A stretch of 64,000 nucleotides of DNA from Starkeya sp. ORNL1 (GTDB lineage: Bacteria; Pseudomonadota; Alphaproteobacteria; Rhizobiales; Xanthobacteraceae). Made by a program: the position numbers and the translations under genes. The notes below the pieces were generated by a model that was given only the letters and a program-made list of their open reading frames with translations, ran no database searches and was not told the origin of the DNA. The stretch is from NCBI RefSeq assembly GCF_012971745.1, contig NZ_CP048834.1, positions 1,426,001 to 1,490,000 on the forward strand. Direction: 5' to 3'. Shown here one piece after another: positions 41,848-50,600 of this stretch (positions are counted from its first letter, which is position 1; every line of letters starts with the position of its first letter).

Positions 41848-42597
41848 CTACGCCGACAGGCCACCGTCGATGTTCAGTACGGCGCCGGTTACATAAGTGG
41901 CGTCGTTGCGGACCAGGAAGCCCACCCCAAGAGCTATTTCCTCGGGCGTTGCGTAACGCCCGAGCGGTATGGCGGCGTCGAACGTCTCCTTCAGCGACGC
42001 GAAAGGGGCCAGCATGTCGGTGTCGATAAATCCGGGCTGGAGAACATTGACGGTGATGCCGCGCCCCGCCAGGTCGCGTGCTGCGCCCTTGCAGTAGCCG
42101 GCGAGAGCCGTCTTCGTCGCCACATAGTCGGCGACAGCCGGGAACCCGACATGACTCGCCAGGGCCGACCCGATCGCGACGATGCGGCCGCCCTCGCCCA
42201 TGACGCGCGACGCCGCGCGGATGATCGCAATCGCTCCCGTGACATTGACCGCATATTGCTCGTCAATGCTGCCCTCGGCTTCAAGGGGGCCGCCAATGAT
42301 ACCCGGCAAGAGCTGGCCGGCATTGGCAACGAGGATGTCCAGCCTTCCAAACCGACCCATCACGGTATCGATCAGCGTGTTTGCCTGCGCAGCCTTGCCG
42401 TGGTCGATTCTCAGCGCAAGCGCATTACTCCCGCGGGATTGAAGGTCCTTCACGAGTTCCTTGGCGCGCGTTTCCGAGTTGGCATAGGTGAAGATGACGT
42501 CTGCACCCTCGCTCACCAACAGTCGAACAATAGCAGCCCCGAGACCGCGCGAACCACCGGTGACGATGGCGACCTTTCCGGCAAGATTTCCTGGCAT
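41848..42597 (-). CDS. Short-chain dehydrogenase/reductase (FabG-like)
   Basis: 249 aa. The cofactor motif TGGSRGLG lies near the N-terminus, NAG at LVANAGQ, and the active site is Ser in AIGSALASH with YVATK (Y and K). It ends in the usual GAVLNIDGGLSA. It oxidises or reduces an alcohol/ketone with NAD(P). The ATG at 42595-42597 has GAGGAA upstream. It lies between the transaminase remnant and the AraC gene; a role in the nearby aromatic pathway is possible but not shown. Confidence 0.92.
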   Translation of the reverse strand: MPGNLAGKVAIVTGGSRGLGAAIVRLLVSEGADVIFTYANSETRAKELVKDLQSRGSNALALRIDHGKAAQANTLIDTVMGRFGRLDILVANAGQLLPGIIGGPLEAEGSIDEQYAVNVTGAIAIIRAASRVMGEGGRIVAIGSALASHVGFPAVADYVATKTALAGYCKGAARDLAGRGITVNVLQPGFIDTDMLAPFASLKETFDAAIPLGRYATPEEIALGVGFLVRNDATYVTGAVLNIDGGLSA

Positions 42598-42797
42598 TTT
42601 GACATTCCTCGTCGAGAGCATTCGAAGGAAGACGATCGCTCGAACGAGAGGCTCATCTTTCGCTCGTCGACGACCAGACCTCGAGGGTCATGGAGCGAAC
42701 ATAGGCCATTACGAAAATGCCCGCCGGGTTCTAAAGCGCCCTATCATTTGTAGGATCGCGCCCTCTCTCGGGGGCACCCGGCCACCTGCTGCGACCG

Positions 42798-43793
42798 TCA
42801 CGCACTCTCGTCGGGGTCGGCATGCGCGATGTTGCCGCCAAGGCCCGGAACATGATTTGCGGTCGCACCCGGCGGGTAGCCGAACCGGTGGCGAAATGCC
42901 CGCGAGAAATAGGTGTAGTCGCGAAAGCCGCACGCATAGGCAATCTCGCTGAGGGGCTGGCGTGTATTCGTCAGCGCCCGCCGCCGCAGAAGACATGCGG
43001 CGTGATCCAGCCGGAGCGCATGGATGCAGTGACTGCAGCTCAAGCCGCGCACCGTGAACAGCTTCTGCAAATAGCGTAGCGAGATCCCGGCTTCGGACGC
43101 CGCCTGGCACGGGCCGAAGTCCGGATCGGCAAAATGATCCTTTATGATGCCGCGGACACGGATGAAGAGCTTGTCGGAATGGAGCGACACCGGCCACGGA
43201 TCGGAAGGCGCGAACAGCGCACCCACCAGATCGTAAACCGCAAGGCGCATATAGGAATCGGCCGGCGAGGCTGCCCCTCCTTCAGCTTGCTCCGCGTCCC
43301 GCACAAGCTCGAACAGCAGGCGTCCGGCCGACGTTCCACGACGCCGGCAAATTCCGCCCTGAGGGTCAAATCCAAGGTGTGAGGCGAGTGACTGGCGCGG
43401 CAGATTGAGCGTCACGCAGTTCCACAGCGCGCGTTCATCGTCGGCGAGATAGGTTACCGGCCGGGTCGCATCGACGAGCACGACGTCCCCTGCCGACAGC
43501 CGCACGGCCTGATCATTGTGGCTCATCGCGGAATGCCCGGCGACCTGAAAGACCGCGAAATAATCGTCGACGCCATCAAGGCGAATGTCACGGCGCGTCC
43601 GCTCTACCCGGTGCGCATTGGAGCCGATATCCAGGGCTGCGAAGCCGCATACGTCGAGGGGACGTACCCAGCCGGCAAAGACGTCTGGTTCGAAGCCTTC
43701 CGGGTTGTACCGCCCGCACATCGAGAGCAGCCGATCTCTCCATGCCTCGTAGTCCAGTTGCGGCTCGCCAGGAAGTTCGTCACCCGGATGCAT
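42798..43793 (-). CDS. AraC-family regulator (AraC_binding_2 type)
   Basis: 331 aa. The N-terminal sensor is of the type in regulators of aromatic-degradation operons (DDYFAVFQVAGHSAMSHNDQAVRLSAGDVVLVDATRPVTY, quoted here in parts: VAGHSAMSHN and SAGDVVLVDA). The C-terminal AraC domain has SLRYLQKLFTVRGLSCSHCIHALRL and LSEIAYACGFRDYTYFSRAFRHRFG. The ATG at 43791-43793 has GGAGG 5 nt upstream. NphR and similar members activate two-component phenol hydroxylase operons, and such an operon starts at 45141, so this is its likely activator. Confidence 0.92.
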   Translation of the reverse strand: MHPGDELPGEPQLDYEAWRDRLLSMCGRYNPEGFEPDVFAGWVRPLDVCGFAALDIGSNAHRVERTRRDIRLDGVDDYFAVFQVAGHSAMSHNDQAVRLSAGDVVLVDATRPVTYLADDERALWNCVTLNLPRQSLASHLGFDPQGGICRRRGTSAGRLLFELVRDAEQAEGGAASPADSYMRLAVYDLVGALFAPSDPWPVSLHSDKLFIRVRGIIKDHFADPDFGPCQAASEAGISLRYLQKLFTVRGLSCSHCIHALRLDHAACLLRRRALTNTRQPLSEIAYACGFRDYTYFSRAFRHRFGYPPGATANHVPGLGGNIAHADPDESA

Positions 43794-44256
43794 CATTGCC
43801 TCCAATACGTGCTAGGCGGCAGGCACTTCGACGGCAAGATCTGGACGATCGTGAGGAAAGACGCCTGATCTGTCCTCTCGCGATCGACGAGATCATCTAG
43901 ATGGAATACCGCTCTCGTGTTCGCTAGGTCTTGCGTCGAACTGCGCATCGGCCTGCCCCAGCGGCAGCTACACTTCCAACCCATGCCGCTTGTTGATGCC
44001 GACATCATCAAGCTCTACGCACCATCGCGGTTCCGTACTTGCCCGGGATTCCTGCATGTGGCGGCTTCGTACCGTAGTTGGTGGCCCCGGCGCGCCGCGC
44101 CGGGCGCAGCGTGTGCGCGCCAGTACAAGTGACGGGGCGCGATCGCCCCGCGACACGCCGTGCCGGCGCACCTAGGTTCGTCACACACGTATCGGCCCCA
44201 CGCTCGCGATCGCTGCTCCGCTCCACCGCAGAGGCCGAAGTTTCCGGAGTTGCTTG
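43794..44256. other. Intergenic region holding copy A of a 68-bp upstream repeat
   Basis: About 460 bases between the AraC gene and the small gene at 44257. The only structure I recognise is the sequence at 44114-44181, which is repeated upstream of the monooxygenase gene. The remainder carries no supported gene. Confidence 0.5.
44114..44181 (+). promoter_or_regulatory. Copy A of a repeated promoter/operator region
   Basis: This 68-bp stretch matches 45027-45094 at about three quarters of positions without gaps. Two blocks are identical: TGCGCGCCAGTAC and GGGGCGCGATCG. The copies lie 76 and 47 bp before the starts at 44257 and 45141, so both probably bind the same regulator, most likely the AraC protein at 42798. 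Confidence 0.6.
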
Positions 44257-44637
44257 ATGGAAATCGTCATAGAAGAGCTCACCACCTGCCAGGTCGTCCA
44301 GCAGGGGGACGCGATCTTGCTTGGTTTCGTCGACGCGGGCGGCGACCCGGTGACCATCCGACTTTCTCTGGATCAGGTCGGCGCGCTGGCAATGACGCTG
44401 CCCGGGCTGATCGACAAGGCGTTGCAGGCGCGCTTCGCGGACCAGAGCCTGCGCTATACATACCCACTCGCGTCGTGGGCCGTCGAGCAATCGTCCGACA
44501 AGGCGCAAGCTCTTCTCACACTGCGGACGGAGGATGGCTTCAGCGTCTGCTTTTCCATCCCGCGCCAGCAGCAGATCGAACTCGGCGAGGCGTTGATGGC
44601 GCGGGCGACGCCGAAGATGACGTCACGTAAGAACTAG
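44257..44637 (+). CDS. Small cytosolic protein of unknown function
   Basis: 126 aa from the ATG at 44257 (GGAG about 8 nt upstream). No signal or membrane helix. It starts MEIVIEELTTCQVVQQGDAI and has a mixed alpha/beta pattern (VTIRLSLDQVGALAMTLPGLIDKAL, then ALLTLRTEDGFSVCFSIPRQQQIELGEALM). I do not recognise the family. The upstream region is like that of the monooxygenase operon, so it may be expressed together with aromatic degradation. Confidence 0.72.
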   Translation: MEIVIEELTTCQVVQQGDAILLGFVDAGGDPVTIRLSLDQVGALAMTLPGLIDKALQARFADQSLRYTYPLASWAVEQSSDKAQALLTLRTEDGFSVCFSIPRQQQIELGEALMARATPKMTSRKN

Positions 44638-44787
44638 AATTTATCTTGATTTTCCTATTTAACCCCAACGACAAAGTACGCCCTAAAGTAGATTCTCTAC
44701 AGTTCTTATCACTGCGTGCAGATCGCCCTTGCGAGCACGGTACATGAAACGCGCGTCCAGAGCCTGACCGATATCCCGGAATGGACC

Positions 44788-44870
44788 GTCATCCCTGGCC
44801 TTGTGCCAGGGATCTCGATTCATCATGGCGCATCGGGAATCGAGATGGCCTGCACAAGGCCGGCCATGAC
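44788..44870. repeat. Palindromic intergenic repeat (REP-like)
   Basis: Arms 44788-44821 and 44837-44870 (34 nt each) are largely complementary, with a 15-nt loop. Outer GTCAT/ATGAC, GGCCTTGTG/CACAAGGCC and TCTCGATTC/GAATCGAGA are exact matches. Elements with a CTTGTGCCAGG core of this kind are common between genes in Hyphomicrobiales. Confidence 0.75.
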
Positions 44871-45026
44871 GTGGGAAATGGCCCGCTTAACCTGCCACCG
44901 CTGAATTATGAGTTAGGTCCTCAGGGCACCGCCTGAGCATGGCCACGCCCCCCAGGCGGTCATGGCGAGAATCTGGCATCGCGAGTCAAGTTCCGCAGCA
45001 GTTAAACCAAGCAGCGCGACGCGCAA

Positions 45027-45094
45027 TGCGCGCCAGTACGATTGATGGGGCGCGATCGTCTCACGACACTCGACATTCGCAAACCTAGATTCAT
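45027..45094 (+). promoter_or_regulatory. Copy B of a repeated promoter/operator region
   Basis: The partner of 44114-44181, with the same TGCGCGCCAGTAC and GGGGCGCGATCG blocks and a CCTAG-TTC element at the right end. It lies 47 bp before the monooxygenase start and probably contains its promoter and activator site. Confidence 0.6.
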
Positions 45095-45140
45095 GAGTGG
45101 CATCGATCGAGATGCGTTCACGGATCAAGCGGAGACATCA

Positions 45141-46748
45141 ATGACACCGATAGCGACTTTGAGCGAAATGACAAAGACAGCTGCGGATCCGCTCTCCACA
45201 ACGGCGCGCCCCCTGACCGGGGATGAGTATATCGAGAGTATCCGCGACGGACGGGAAGTCTATCTCTACGGCGATCGTGTTGCGGATGTGACCACGCACC
45301 CCGCCTTCCGCAACTCGGTACGGATGACGGCGCGGCTTTACGATGCATTGCACGACCCCAGGACCCGTGACGTCCTGACCTGTCCAACCGATACCGGCAA
45401 TGGCGGCTATACGATGCGCTTCTTCCGGGCCGCCCGCTCGGCAAAGGACCTGGTCGGCGACCGCAACGCAATCGCCGCCTGGGCCCGGCTTACCTATGGC
45501 TGGATGGGGCGCAGCCCCGACTACAAGGCGTCCTTCCTGGGAACGCTCGGCGCCAATGCCGATTTCTACGCGCCCTTTCAGGACAATGCCCGTCGCTGGT
45601 ATCGCGTGTCGCAGGAAAAGGTCCTGTACTGGAATCACGCGATCATCCATCCGCCCGTTGACCGCAATCGCCCTCCGGATGAGGTCGCCGACGTCTATGT
45701 CCATGTCGAGGAAGAACGGGACAACGGCCTGATCATCAGCGGAGCGAAGGTTATCGCTACCGGCTCGGCGATTACTCATATGAACTTCATCGCCCATTAC
45801 GGGATCATGCTCAAGAAGCGGGAATACGCACTTATCTGCACGATCCCGACGGGCGCGCCAGGGATGAAGCTCATCTGCCGCCCGTCCTATGCGATGACGT
45901 CCGCCGTCATGGGCAGCCCGTTCGACTATCCTCTGTCGAGCCGGCTGGATGAAAACGACACCATCTTCATCCTCGACCGTGTCCTGGTCCCCTGGGAGAA
46001 CGTGTTCGTCTATGGCGATATCGAGAAGGCCAGCACCTTCTTCCCGCGATCAGGCTTCCTGCCGCGTCTCACCTTCCAGGGCTGCACGCGGCTTGCGGTA
46101 AAGCTCGATTTTCTCGCCGGATTACTTCTCAAGGCCGTGGACATCACCGGTACCAAGGAATTCCGGGGTGTCCAGAGCCGGCTGGGGGAAGTGTTCGCCT
46201 GGCGCAACATGATGTGGGCGCTGACGGATTCGATGGCCCACAATCCGGACCCGTGGGTCGGCGATACGGTCCTTCCCAATACGAACGCTGGTCTTGCCTA
46301 TCGATGGTTCATGACGGTCGGGTATCCGCGGGTCAAGGAGATCATCGAGCAGGATCTCGGCAGCGCGCTCATCTACTTGAACTCCCACGCCGCGGACTTC
46401 AAGAACCCCAACGTCCGCCCCTACCTCGACAAGTATCTTCGAGGCTCCAACGGCTACGACGCGGTCAATCGGGTCAAAGTAATGAAACTGATTTGGGATG
46501 CCATCGGCTCCGAATTCGGCGGTCGCCACGAGCTCTATGAGCGCAACTATGGCGGCAATCACGAGTCCATCCGCACCGAGATCCTTGCCGCGCAGGACGC
46601 CATGGGCCTCACCGAAGCCTATCGCCAGTTCGCGGACCAATGTCTCGCCGAGTACGACCTCGATGGCTGGACTGTTCCCGATCTCGTCAATCCCGACGAC
46701 GTCAACATGATCGGGAAGTTCAACCCACAGCCTCAACGCGGCAGATGA
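45141..46748 (+). CDS. FADH2-dependent phenol/resorcinol hydroxylase, oxygenase component (HpaB family)
   Basis: 535 aa. It belongs to the HpaB/acyl-CoA-dehydrogenase-like flavin monooxygenases: [24 protein letters not shown] at the start, [35 protein letters not shown] and [13 protein letters not shown]. It uses FADH2 from a reductase (47604 here) to hydroxylate a phenol. Next to a hydroxyquinol-type dioxygenase, the likely substrates are resorcinol, p-nitrophenol or 4-hydroxylated aromatics giving hydroxyquinol. I chose the ATG at 45141 because GGAG lies 6 nt upstream; the frame upstream overlaps the regulatory repeat. Confidence 0.9.
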   Translation: MTPIATLSEMTKTAADPLSTTARPLTGDEYIESIRDGREVYLYGDRVADVTTHPAFRNSVRMTARLYDALHDPRTRDVLTCPTDTGNGGYTMRFFRAARSAKDLVGDRNAIAAWARLTYGWMGRSPDYKASFLGTLGANADFYAPFQDNARRWYRVSQEKVLYWNHAIIHPPVDRNRPPDEVADVYVHVEEERDNGLIISGAKVIATGSAITHMNFIAHYGIMLKKREYALICTIPTGAPGMKLICRPSYAMTSAVMGSPFDYPLSSRLDENDTIFILDRVLVPWENVFVYGDIEKASTFFPRSGFLPRLTFQGCTRLAVKLDFLAGLLLKAVDITGTKEFRGVQSRLGEVFAWRNMMWALTDSMAHNPDPWVGDTVLPNTNAGLAYRWFMTVGYPRVKEIIEQDLGSALIYLNSHAADFKNPNVRPYLDKYLRGSNGYDAVNRVKVMKLIWDAIGSEFGGRHELYERNYGGNHESIRTEILAAQDAMGLTEAYRQFADQCLAEYDLDGWTVPDLVNPDDVNMIGKFNPQPQRGR

Positions 46749-46775
46749 GCCGTTTATCGAGCGGAGAGAACGACA

Positions 46776-47591
46776 ATGACCGTCGAACGCACAAGGCTCA
46801 TCCTCGAGGATCTTGAGCAAACCCTCCTGCAATTCATGCGCAAGCATAAGATCACCCACGATGAATATCGCCGCGCGACCGACATCCTCATAAGCACCGT
46901 CAAGGCCGGCGAGGAATCGCTGCTTTACGATGTCTTCTTCGAAGCGGAAGCGACGGATATCGGCAATATCGGCACGCAAGGCAGCATCGAAGCCATCGAA
47001 GGTCCGTTCTATCTGCCGGACGCTCCCAGGCTGGAACGGCCCTATGTCCTGCCGCAGCGTTCCGAGGAAGTCGGAGACGTATTGTTTTTTCGTGGCCGTG
47101 TCACCTCGACCGATGGCCGGCCGCTGGCTGGCGCCGAACTGGACATGTGGCAGGCGGACGCCGAGGGCCTCTACTCGAACATCCATCCCGGCCTGCCCGC
47201 ATGGAATCTGCGCGGCCGCTTCCATACCGCGGCCGACGGCACCTTCGAGGTGCGCACGATCGTTCCGCCGCCTTATGAAATCCCGAAGAACGGTCCGACC
47301 GGAGTGGTGCTCGATATACTCGGCCGGCTTTTCTTTCGCCCGGCGCACCTGCATGTGAAGGTCAGGCATCCGCAATATGGCGACTTGACCTCCCAGCTCT
47401 ATTTCGACGGCGGTGAATACCTCAATAGCGACGTCGCGAGCGCCGTGCGTGACGACCTCGTCGCGCAACTGATCCGCTGCGACAATCCGAAGGATCTGGC
47501 GTCCCGTGGGCTGCACAAGCCCTATTTCGAGGTCCGCTACGACTTCGTTCTCGTGCCACAACAGGCCGAGAACCTTCGCAGAACGGCATGA
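46776..47591 (+). CDS. Intradiol ring-cleavage dioxygenase (probable hydroxyquinol 1,2-dioxygenase)
   Basis: 271 aa. An N-terminal helical dimerisation domain (about 1-75) is followed by the Fe(III) catalytic domain. The ligands fit the family: Tyr in AEGLYSN, Tyr in PPPYEIPKNG, and two His in RPAHLHVKV. SIEAIEGPFYLPDAP marks the domain boundary. It splits hydroxyquinol (or catechol) between the hydroxyls to give maleylacetate. Genomic pairing with the two-component hydroxylase favours hydroxyquinol. 27 nt downstream of the oxygenase gene. Confidence 0.9.
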   Translation: MTVERTRLILEDLEQTLLQFMRKHKITHDEYRRATDILISTVKAGEESLLYDVFFEAEATDIGNIGTQGSIEAIEGPFYLPDAPRLERPYVLPQRSEEVGDVLFFRGRVTSTDGRPLAGAELDMWQADAEGLYSNIHPGLPAWNLRGRFHTAADGTFEVRTIVPPPYEIPKNGPTGVVLDILGRLFFRPAHLHVKVRHPQYGDLTSQLYFDGGEYLNSDVASAVRDDLVAQLIRCDNPKDLASRGLHKPYFEVRYDFVLVPQQAENLRRTA

Positions 47592-47603
47592 AGGGGTGAG
47601 CAA

Positions 47604-48110
47604 ATGACTGCTTTGCAAATCCCGGATCCGTCGTCCTGCTTTCGGCAAGCCATGCGGCGCCTGGCCGCCACGGTCTGCGTCGTGACCTGTGCCGACGAGG
47701 ACAGCTGGCATGGCATGACGGCGACGGCCGTCACGTCAGTCTGCACGCAGCCACCGGCCGTGCTGGTCTGCGTCAACACCGCCACGGCGTTCCACGCACG
47801 GCTGTCCGCCTCGGGGACTTTCTGCATCAATCTGTTGAAGTCCTCTCACGTGCAGGTCTCGCAGGGCTTCGCCGGCGACCTCAAAGGCATTGAACGGTTC
47901 GAGCGGGGCAATTGGCGGCTCGCGCGCCGCTTGCCTTATCTCGTCGATGCCCAGGCCAATCTGTTCTGCAAGACGGCGTCAGTGGTGCACTTCGGAACCC
48001 ACGGCATCTTCATCGGCTGCATCGAGCACGTGCGGTTGGCAGAGGACACGGCCCCTCTCGTCTATCAGGACGGCCACTACGTGACGACCTCGCAACTGGC
48101 GGGCAGCTGA
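47604..48110 (+). CDS. Flavin reductase (HpaC family)
   Basis: 168 aa. It shows the split-barrel flavin reductase pattern: FRQAMRRLAATVCVVTC, then GMTATAVTSVCTQPPAVLVCVN and FCINLLKSSHVQVSQGFAG, ending PLVYQDGHYVTT. It supplies FADH2 to the oxygenase at 45141. It starts 12 nt after the dioxygenase stop, in the same operon. Confidence 0.93.
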   Translation: MTALQIPDPSSCFRQAMRRLAATVCVVTCADEDSWHGMTATAVTSVCTQPPAVLVCVNTATAFHARLSASGTFCINLLKSSHVQVSQGFAGDLKGIERFERGNWRLARRLPYLVDAQANLFCKTASVVHFGTHGIFIGCIEHVRLAEDTAPLVYQDGHYVTTSQLAGS

Positions 48111-48219
48111 TCATTTCCGCTGCCTCGCCGCCGACCTGGCGAAGGCGACCAGGGCGGCGCTGGCGGCATGCGCACACGGACCGTCTGCAAGGACGATCGC
48201 AACCGCGGCGGAGGTCTCA

Positions 48220-49761
48220 ATGACACCCCTGGGAGTATTGCAACATCGCGCCGACAGCGACCCCGATGGGGTGGCTTTCATCGCAGGCAATCACAAATGG
48301 AGCTACCGACAATTGGCGACGCAGGCCGCGCGCCTTGCGGGTGGGCTGGTCGCGCGCGGCATTCAAAAGGGCGATCGCATCGCCCTGCATATGCCGAACC
48401 GGCCCGAGCTGGCTGTTGCGCTCTATGCCTGCTTCCGCACCGGGGCTATCGCCGTCCCTGTGAACATCAGATTGAAAACGGCGGAGCTGGCGCCGCTTCT
48501 GCAGCGACTACAGCCGGCGCTCTATATCGGTGACGCCGATCTCTACAGCCAGATGGAGCCGATCGATTCCTCAATCCTCCGGCAAGATTGCCGCTTCATG
48601 GTCGGCAGCACCGGCCGCGACACTCACCTGCAGCCATGGACCAGCTTGCTGAGGGATGCCGCTCCCGACGCGCCATCTATATCGGATGCCCGTTCGCCGG
48701 CCGTGCTGCTTGCAACGGCCGGAACAACAGGCGCGCCAAAATTCGTCGTCCACACGGATGCAACGCTGGCCGCGGCGGCCGATCTCTGGAAGCACCTGGG
48801 ACTTGAAGAGGGTCAAACGGCGGCTCTCTTCTGTCCCATGGTACATGCGAGTGGGCTGTTTACTTTCCTGGCGTGCATCCGGTTTGGCGCACCCATGGTT
48901 CTGCTTGAACGCTTCGATGCAGATCGTGTTCTCGATGCGATCGAGCTTCACCGATGCAACTGGCTGCTCGGCCTGCCATACATGTTCGCCGCCCTGCTGG
49001 AATGTCAGCGGGCTCGGCCACGGAACGTCGAAACGCTGCAATTCTGCCTGTCCGCTGGAGATGTCTGTCCATCGCGACTTCAGCAAGAGTTCACGCTGGT
49101 GTCCGGCGTCCCGCTTCGCTCCGTCTGGGGCGCGACCGAGGCACCGGGCTCCCTCGCCTACGGCCTGGAGCCTGGACCGGTCAGCCGCATTTCGCCGGTC
49201 ACGCAGGTGCGCCTTGTCGATCACGCCGGCACGTCGGTGCCGCCGGGCGAGGTCGGCGAGCTGGTTGTTCGTGGGCCCAATGTCAGCACCGGTTACTGGG
49301 CCGGCCCCGGCCTGATCGAAGATATGCCGGAGCGCGGCTGGTACCACACGGGCGATCTCATGCGTCAGGACGACAAGGGTGATCTGTGGTTCGTGTCCCG
49401 CAAGAAGGACCTCATCGTCTCCGGCGGATCAAACATTTCTCCCGTGGAGGTCGAGCGTGTCCTGCTCGCCCATCCCGCTGTCGCGGATGCGGCCGTCGTC
49501 GGGATACCCGACGACGTGCTCGGGCAACGCGTGACCGGCTTTGTCCAGTTGCGGGAGGACGCGCCGCGGCAGATCCTGAATGACGTGCTCGACCGGCTCA
49601 GGGCAGAGCTGGCGGACTACAAGGTGCCGGAGCGCCTGCACGTGGTGCCCTCAATTCCGCGTAACGCTCTGGGCAAGACCGATCGCAAGGCACTGGCAGC
49701 CATGATTGTTTGCCAAGGCCCCAATCGAACGCCGAAGCCTCGAACGGCACCGCGTCGCTAG
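48220..49761 (+). CDS. AMP-dependent acyl-CoA synthetase/ligase
   Basis: 513 aa. ANL-family motifs are complete: LLATAGTTGAPKFVVHT (phosphate loop), VWGATEAPGS, YHTGDLMRQDDKGDLWF and the C-terminal lysine region NALGKTDRKAL. It activates a carboxylic acid as the CoA thioester through an acyl-adenylate. The acid is not known; an aromatic acid feeding the adjacent pathway is plausible. It follows the flavin reductase by 109 nt, with a short spacer but no obvious terminator. Confidence 0.9.
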   Translation: MTPLGVLQHRADSDPDGVAFIAGNHKWSYRQLATQAARLAGGLVARGIQKGDRIALHMPNRPELAVALYACFRTGAIAVPVNIRLKTAELAPLLQRLQPALYIGDADLYSQMEPIDSSILRQDCRFMVGSTGRDTHLQPWTSLLRDAAPDAPSISDARSPAVLLATAGTTGAPKFVVHTDATLAAAADLWKHLGLEEGQTAALFCPMVHASGLFTFLACIRFGAPMVLLERFDADRVLDAIELHRCNWLLGLPYMFAALLECQRARPRNVETLQFCLSAGDVCPSRLQQEFTLVSGVPLRSVWGATEAPGSLAYGLEPGPVSRISPVTQVRLVDHAGTSVPPGEVGELVVRGPNVSTGYWAGPGLIEDMPERGWYHTGDLMRQDDKGDLWFVSRKKDLIVSGGSNISPVEVERVLLAHPAVADAAVVGIPDDVLGQRVTGFVQLREDAPRQILNDVLDRLRAELADYKVPERLHVVPSIPRNALGKTDRKALAAMIVCQGPNRTPKPRTAPRR

Positions 49762-49875
49762 AGCATTTCCCGATCAGATGGAATCATCTGATCGAAGAGG
49801 AATTGCTCCAGTCTTTTGAATCTAGAGCACTCATCTGTCGTTCGGATGTTTCCATCCGAACGGAAAGGGCTCTAG
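49758..49875. repeat. Pair of palindromic repeat units flanked by CTAGAGC
   Basis: The element starts CTAGAGC (49758-49764) and ends GCTCTAG (49869-49875), with another CTAGAGC at 49822-49828. Unit 1 has a perfect hairpin with arms CGATCAGATG / CATCTGATCG at 49771-49794. Unit 2 has arms CGTTCGGATG / CATCCGAACG at 49839-49862. Both loops are 4 nt. The first seven bases overlap the ligase stop region. Repeats of this style are widespread in Hyphomicrobiales; they could also act as terminators. Confidence 0.75.
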
Positions 49876-49889
49876 GAGATCAGTGTCCG

Positions 49890-50408
49890 CTATTGCAATG
49901 CGGACTTCGCGCGCAAGCGGCTGTCATTCTTGCAGACCGCTATCACGGTGTTGCGCAACCAGCGATGGACCGGATCAGCATCCATGCGGGGATGCCACGT
50001 TGCCGACACGGTGATCTCGGGCGTCGGAACCGGGAGCGTGAAGCCCTTCACGCTTTCGGCTGCCTCGCCGGCGTCCGCTCCGGCAAGGCTGCTGAGGAAT
50101 GTGTGCGTCACAAGCGCGATCAGGTCCGAACATCGCGCAATTCGTACTGCATCCGGGAATCCTGGCACGACCGCGACCACGGCGCGCTTCAGCCCGAGTG
50201 TCTCCAGGGCATCATCGACCGGCCCCGTGCTCACGCCTCTGCGCGAAGCCACCACATGGCCACAAGCCGCGTAGCCTTGGGGCGTGATTTTTCGGCCTGC
50301 CAGGAGCGGATGTCCCGCGCGCGCAACACCGATGAATGTGTGCCGGAGAGCCGGCTGAGCATCGAGGAGAGCATTCCGAATTTGGTAAAGGTGCTCCTCT
50401 CCGTGCAA
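49890..50408 (-). pseudogene. Remnant of a LysR-family regulator (effector domain only)
   Basis: 172 residues match the second half of a NodD/PcaQ-like LysR protein: FIGVARAGHPLLAG, YAACGHVVASRRG, GPVDDALETLGL, VPGFPDAVRIARCSDLIALV and ATWHPRMDADPVHRWLR. The helix-turn-helix and the first effector subdomain should lie upstream (right of 50408), but that sequence shows no DNA-binding motif in any frame before the TetR gene at 50601. It is probably an inactive leftover of an older regulator of the aromatic genes. Confidence 0.65.
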
Positions 50409-50577
50409 GGCGCTCCCGGGCTCCAGTATCTCGACTACCTTGGCCGCACCGTTCCTTGGTGACCGAAAGCACCGTCTGCGCCCATTTCAGCGTGCGCACA
50501 GCACTTGCAGCGGGCGTCTCGACACTCATGACATGCAGGGTAACGGCAAGCCCGCTCCTCTTCGATTTGACATTCTT

Positions 50578-50600
50578 CCTACTAGTTGGTAGGTAGAAAC
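50578..50600. promoter_or_regulatory. TetR operator candidate 1 (autoregulatory)
   Basis: CTACTAGTTGGTAG at 50579-50592 is an imperfect dyad centred on CTAGT and lies right before the TetR start at 50601. A related site occurs at 51223-51240. Confidence 0.5.

Larger units (their letters stand above)
44638..45140. other. Intergenic region with a palindromic repeat and copy B of the upstream repeat
   Basis: About 500 bases. AT-rich sequence follows 44638, then the imperfect palindrome at 44788-44870, and finally the 68-bp copy B just before the monooxygenase gene. No protein gene is supported here. Confidence 0.6.

Noticed and set aside
46122..47711. 529-aa minus-strand frame opposite the monooxygenase and dioxygenase
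   Set aside because: Shadow of two well-supported plus-strand genes in one operon.
49710..50462. 250-aa plus-strand frame after the CoA ligase
   Set aside because: It crosses the palindromic repeats and runs opposite the LysR remnant; no family pattern.
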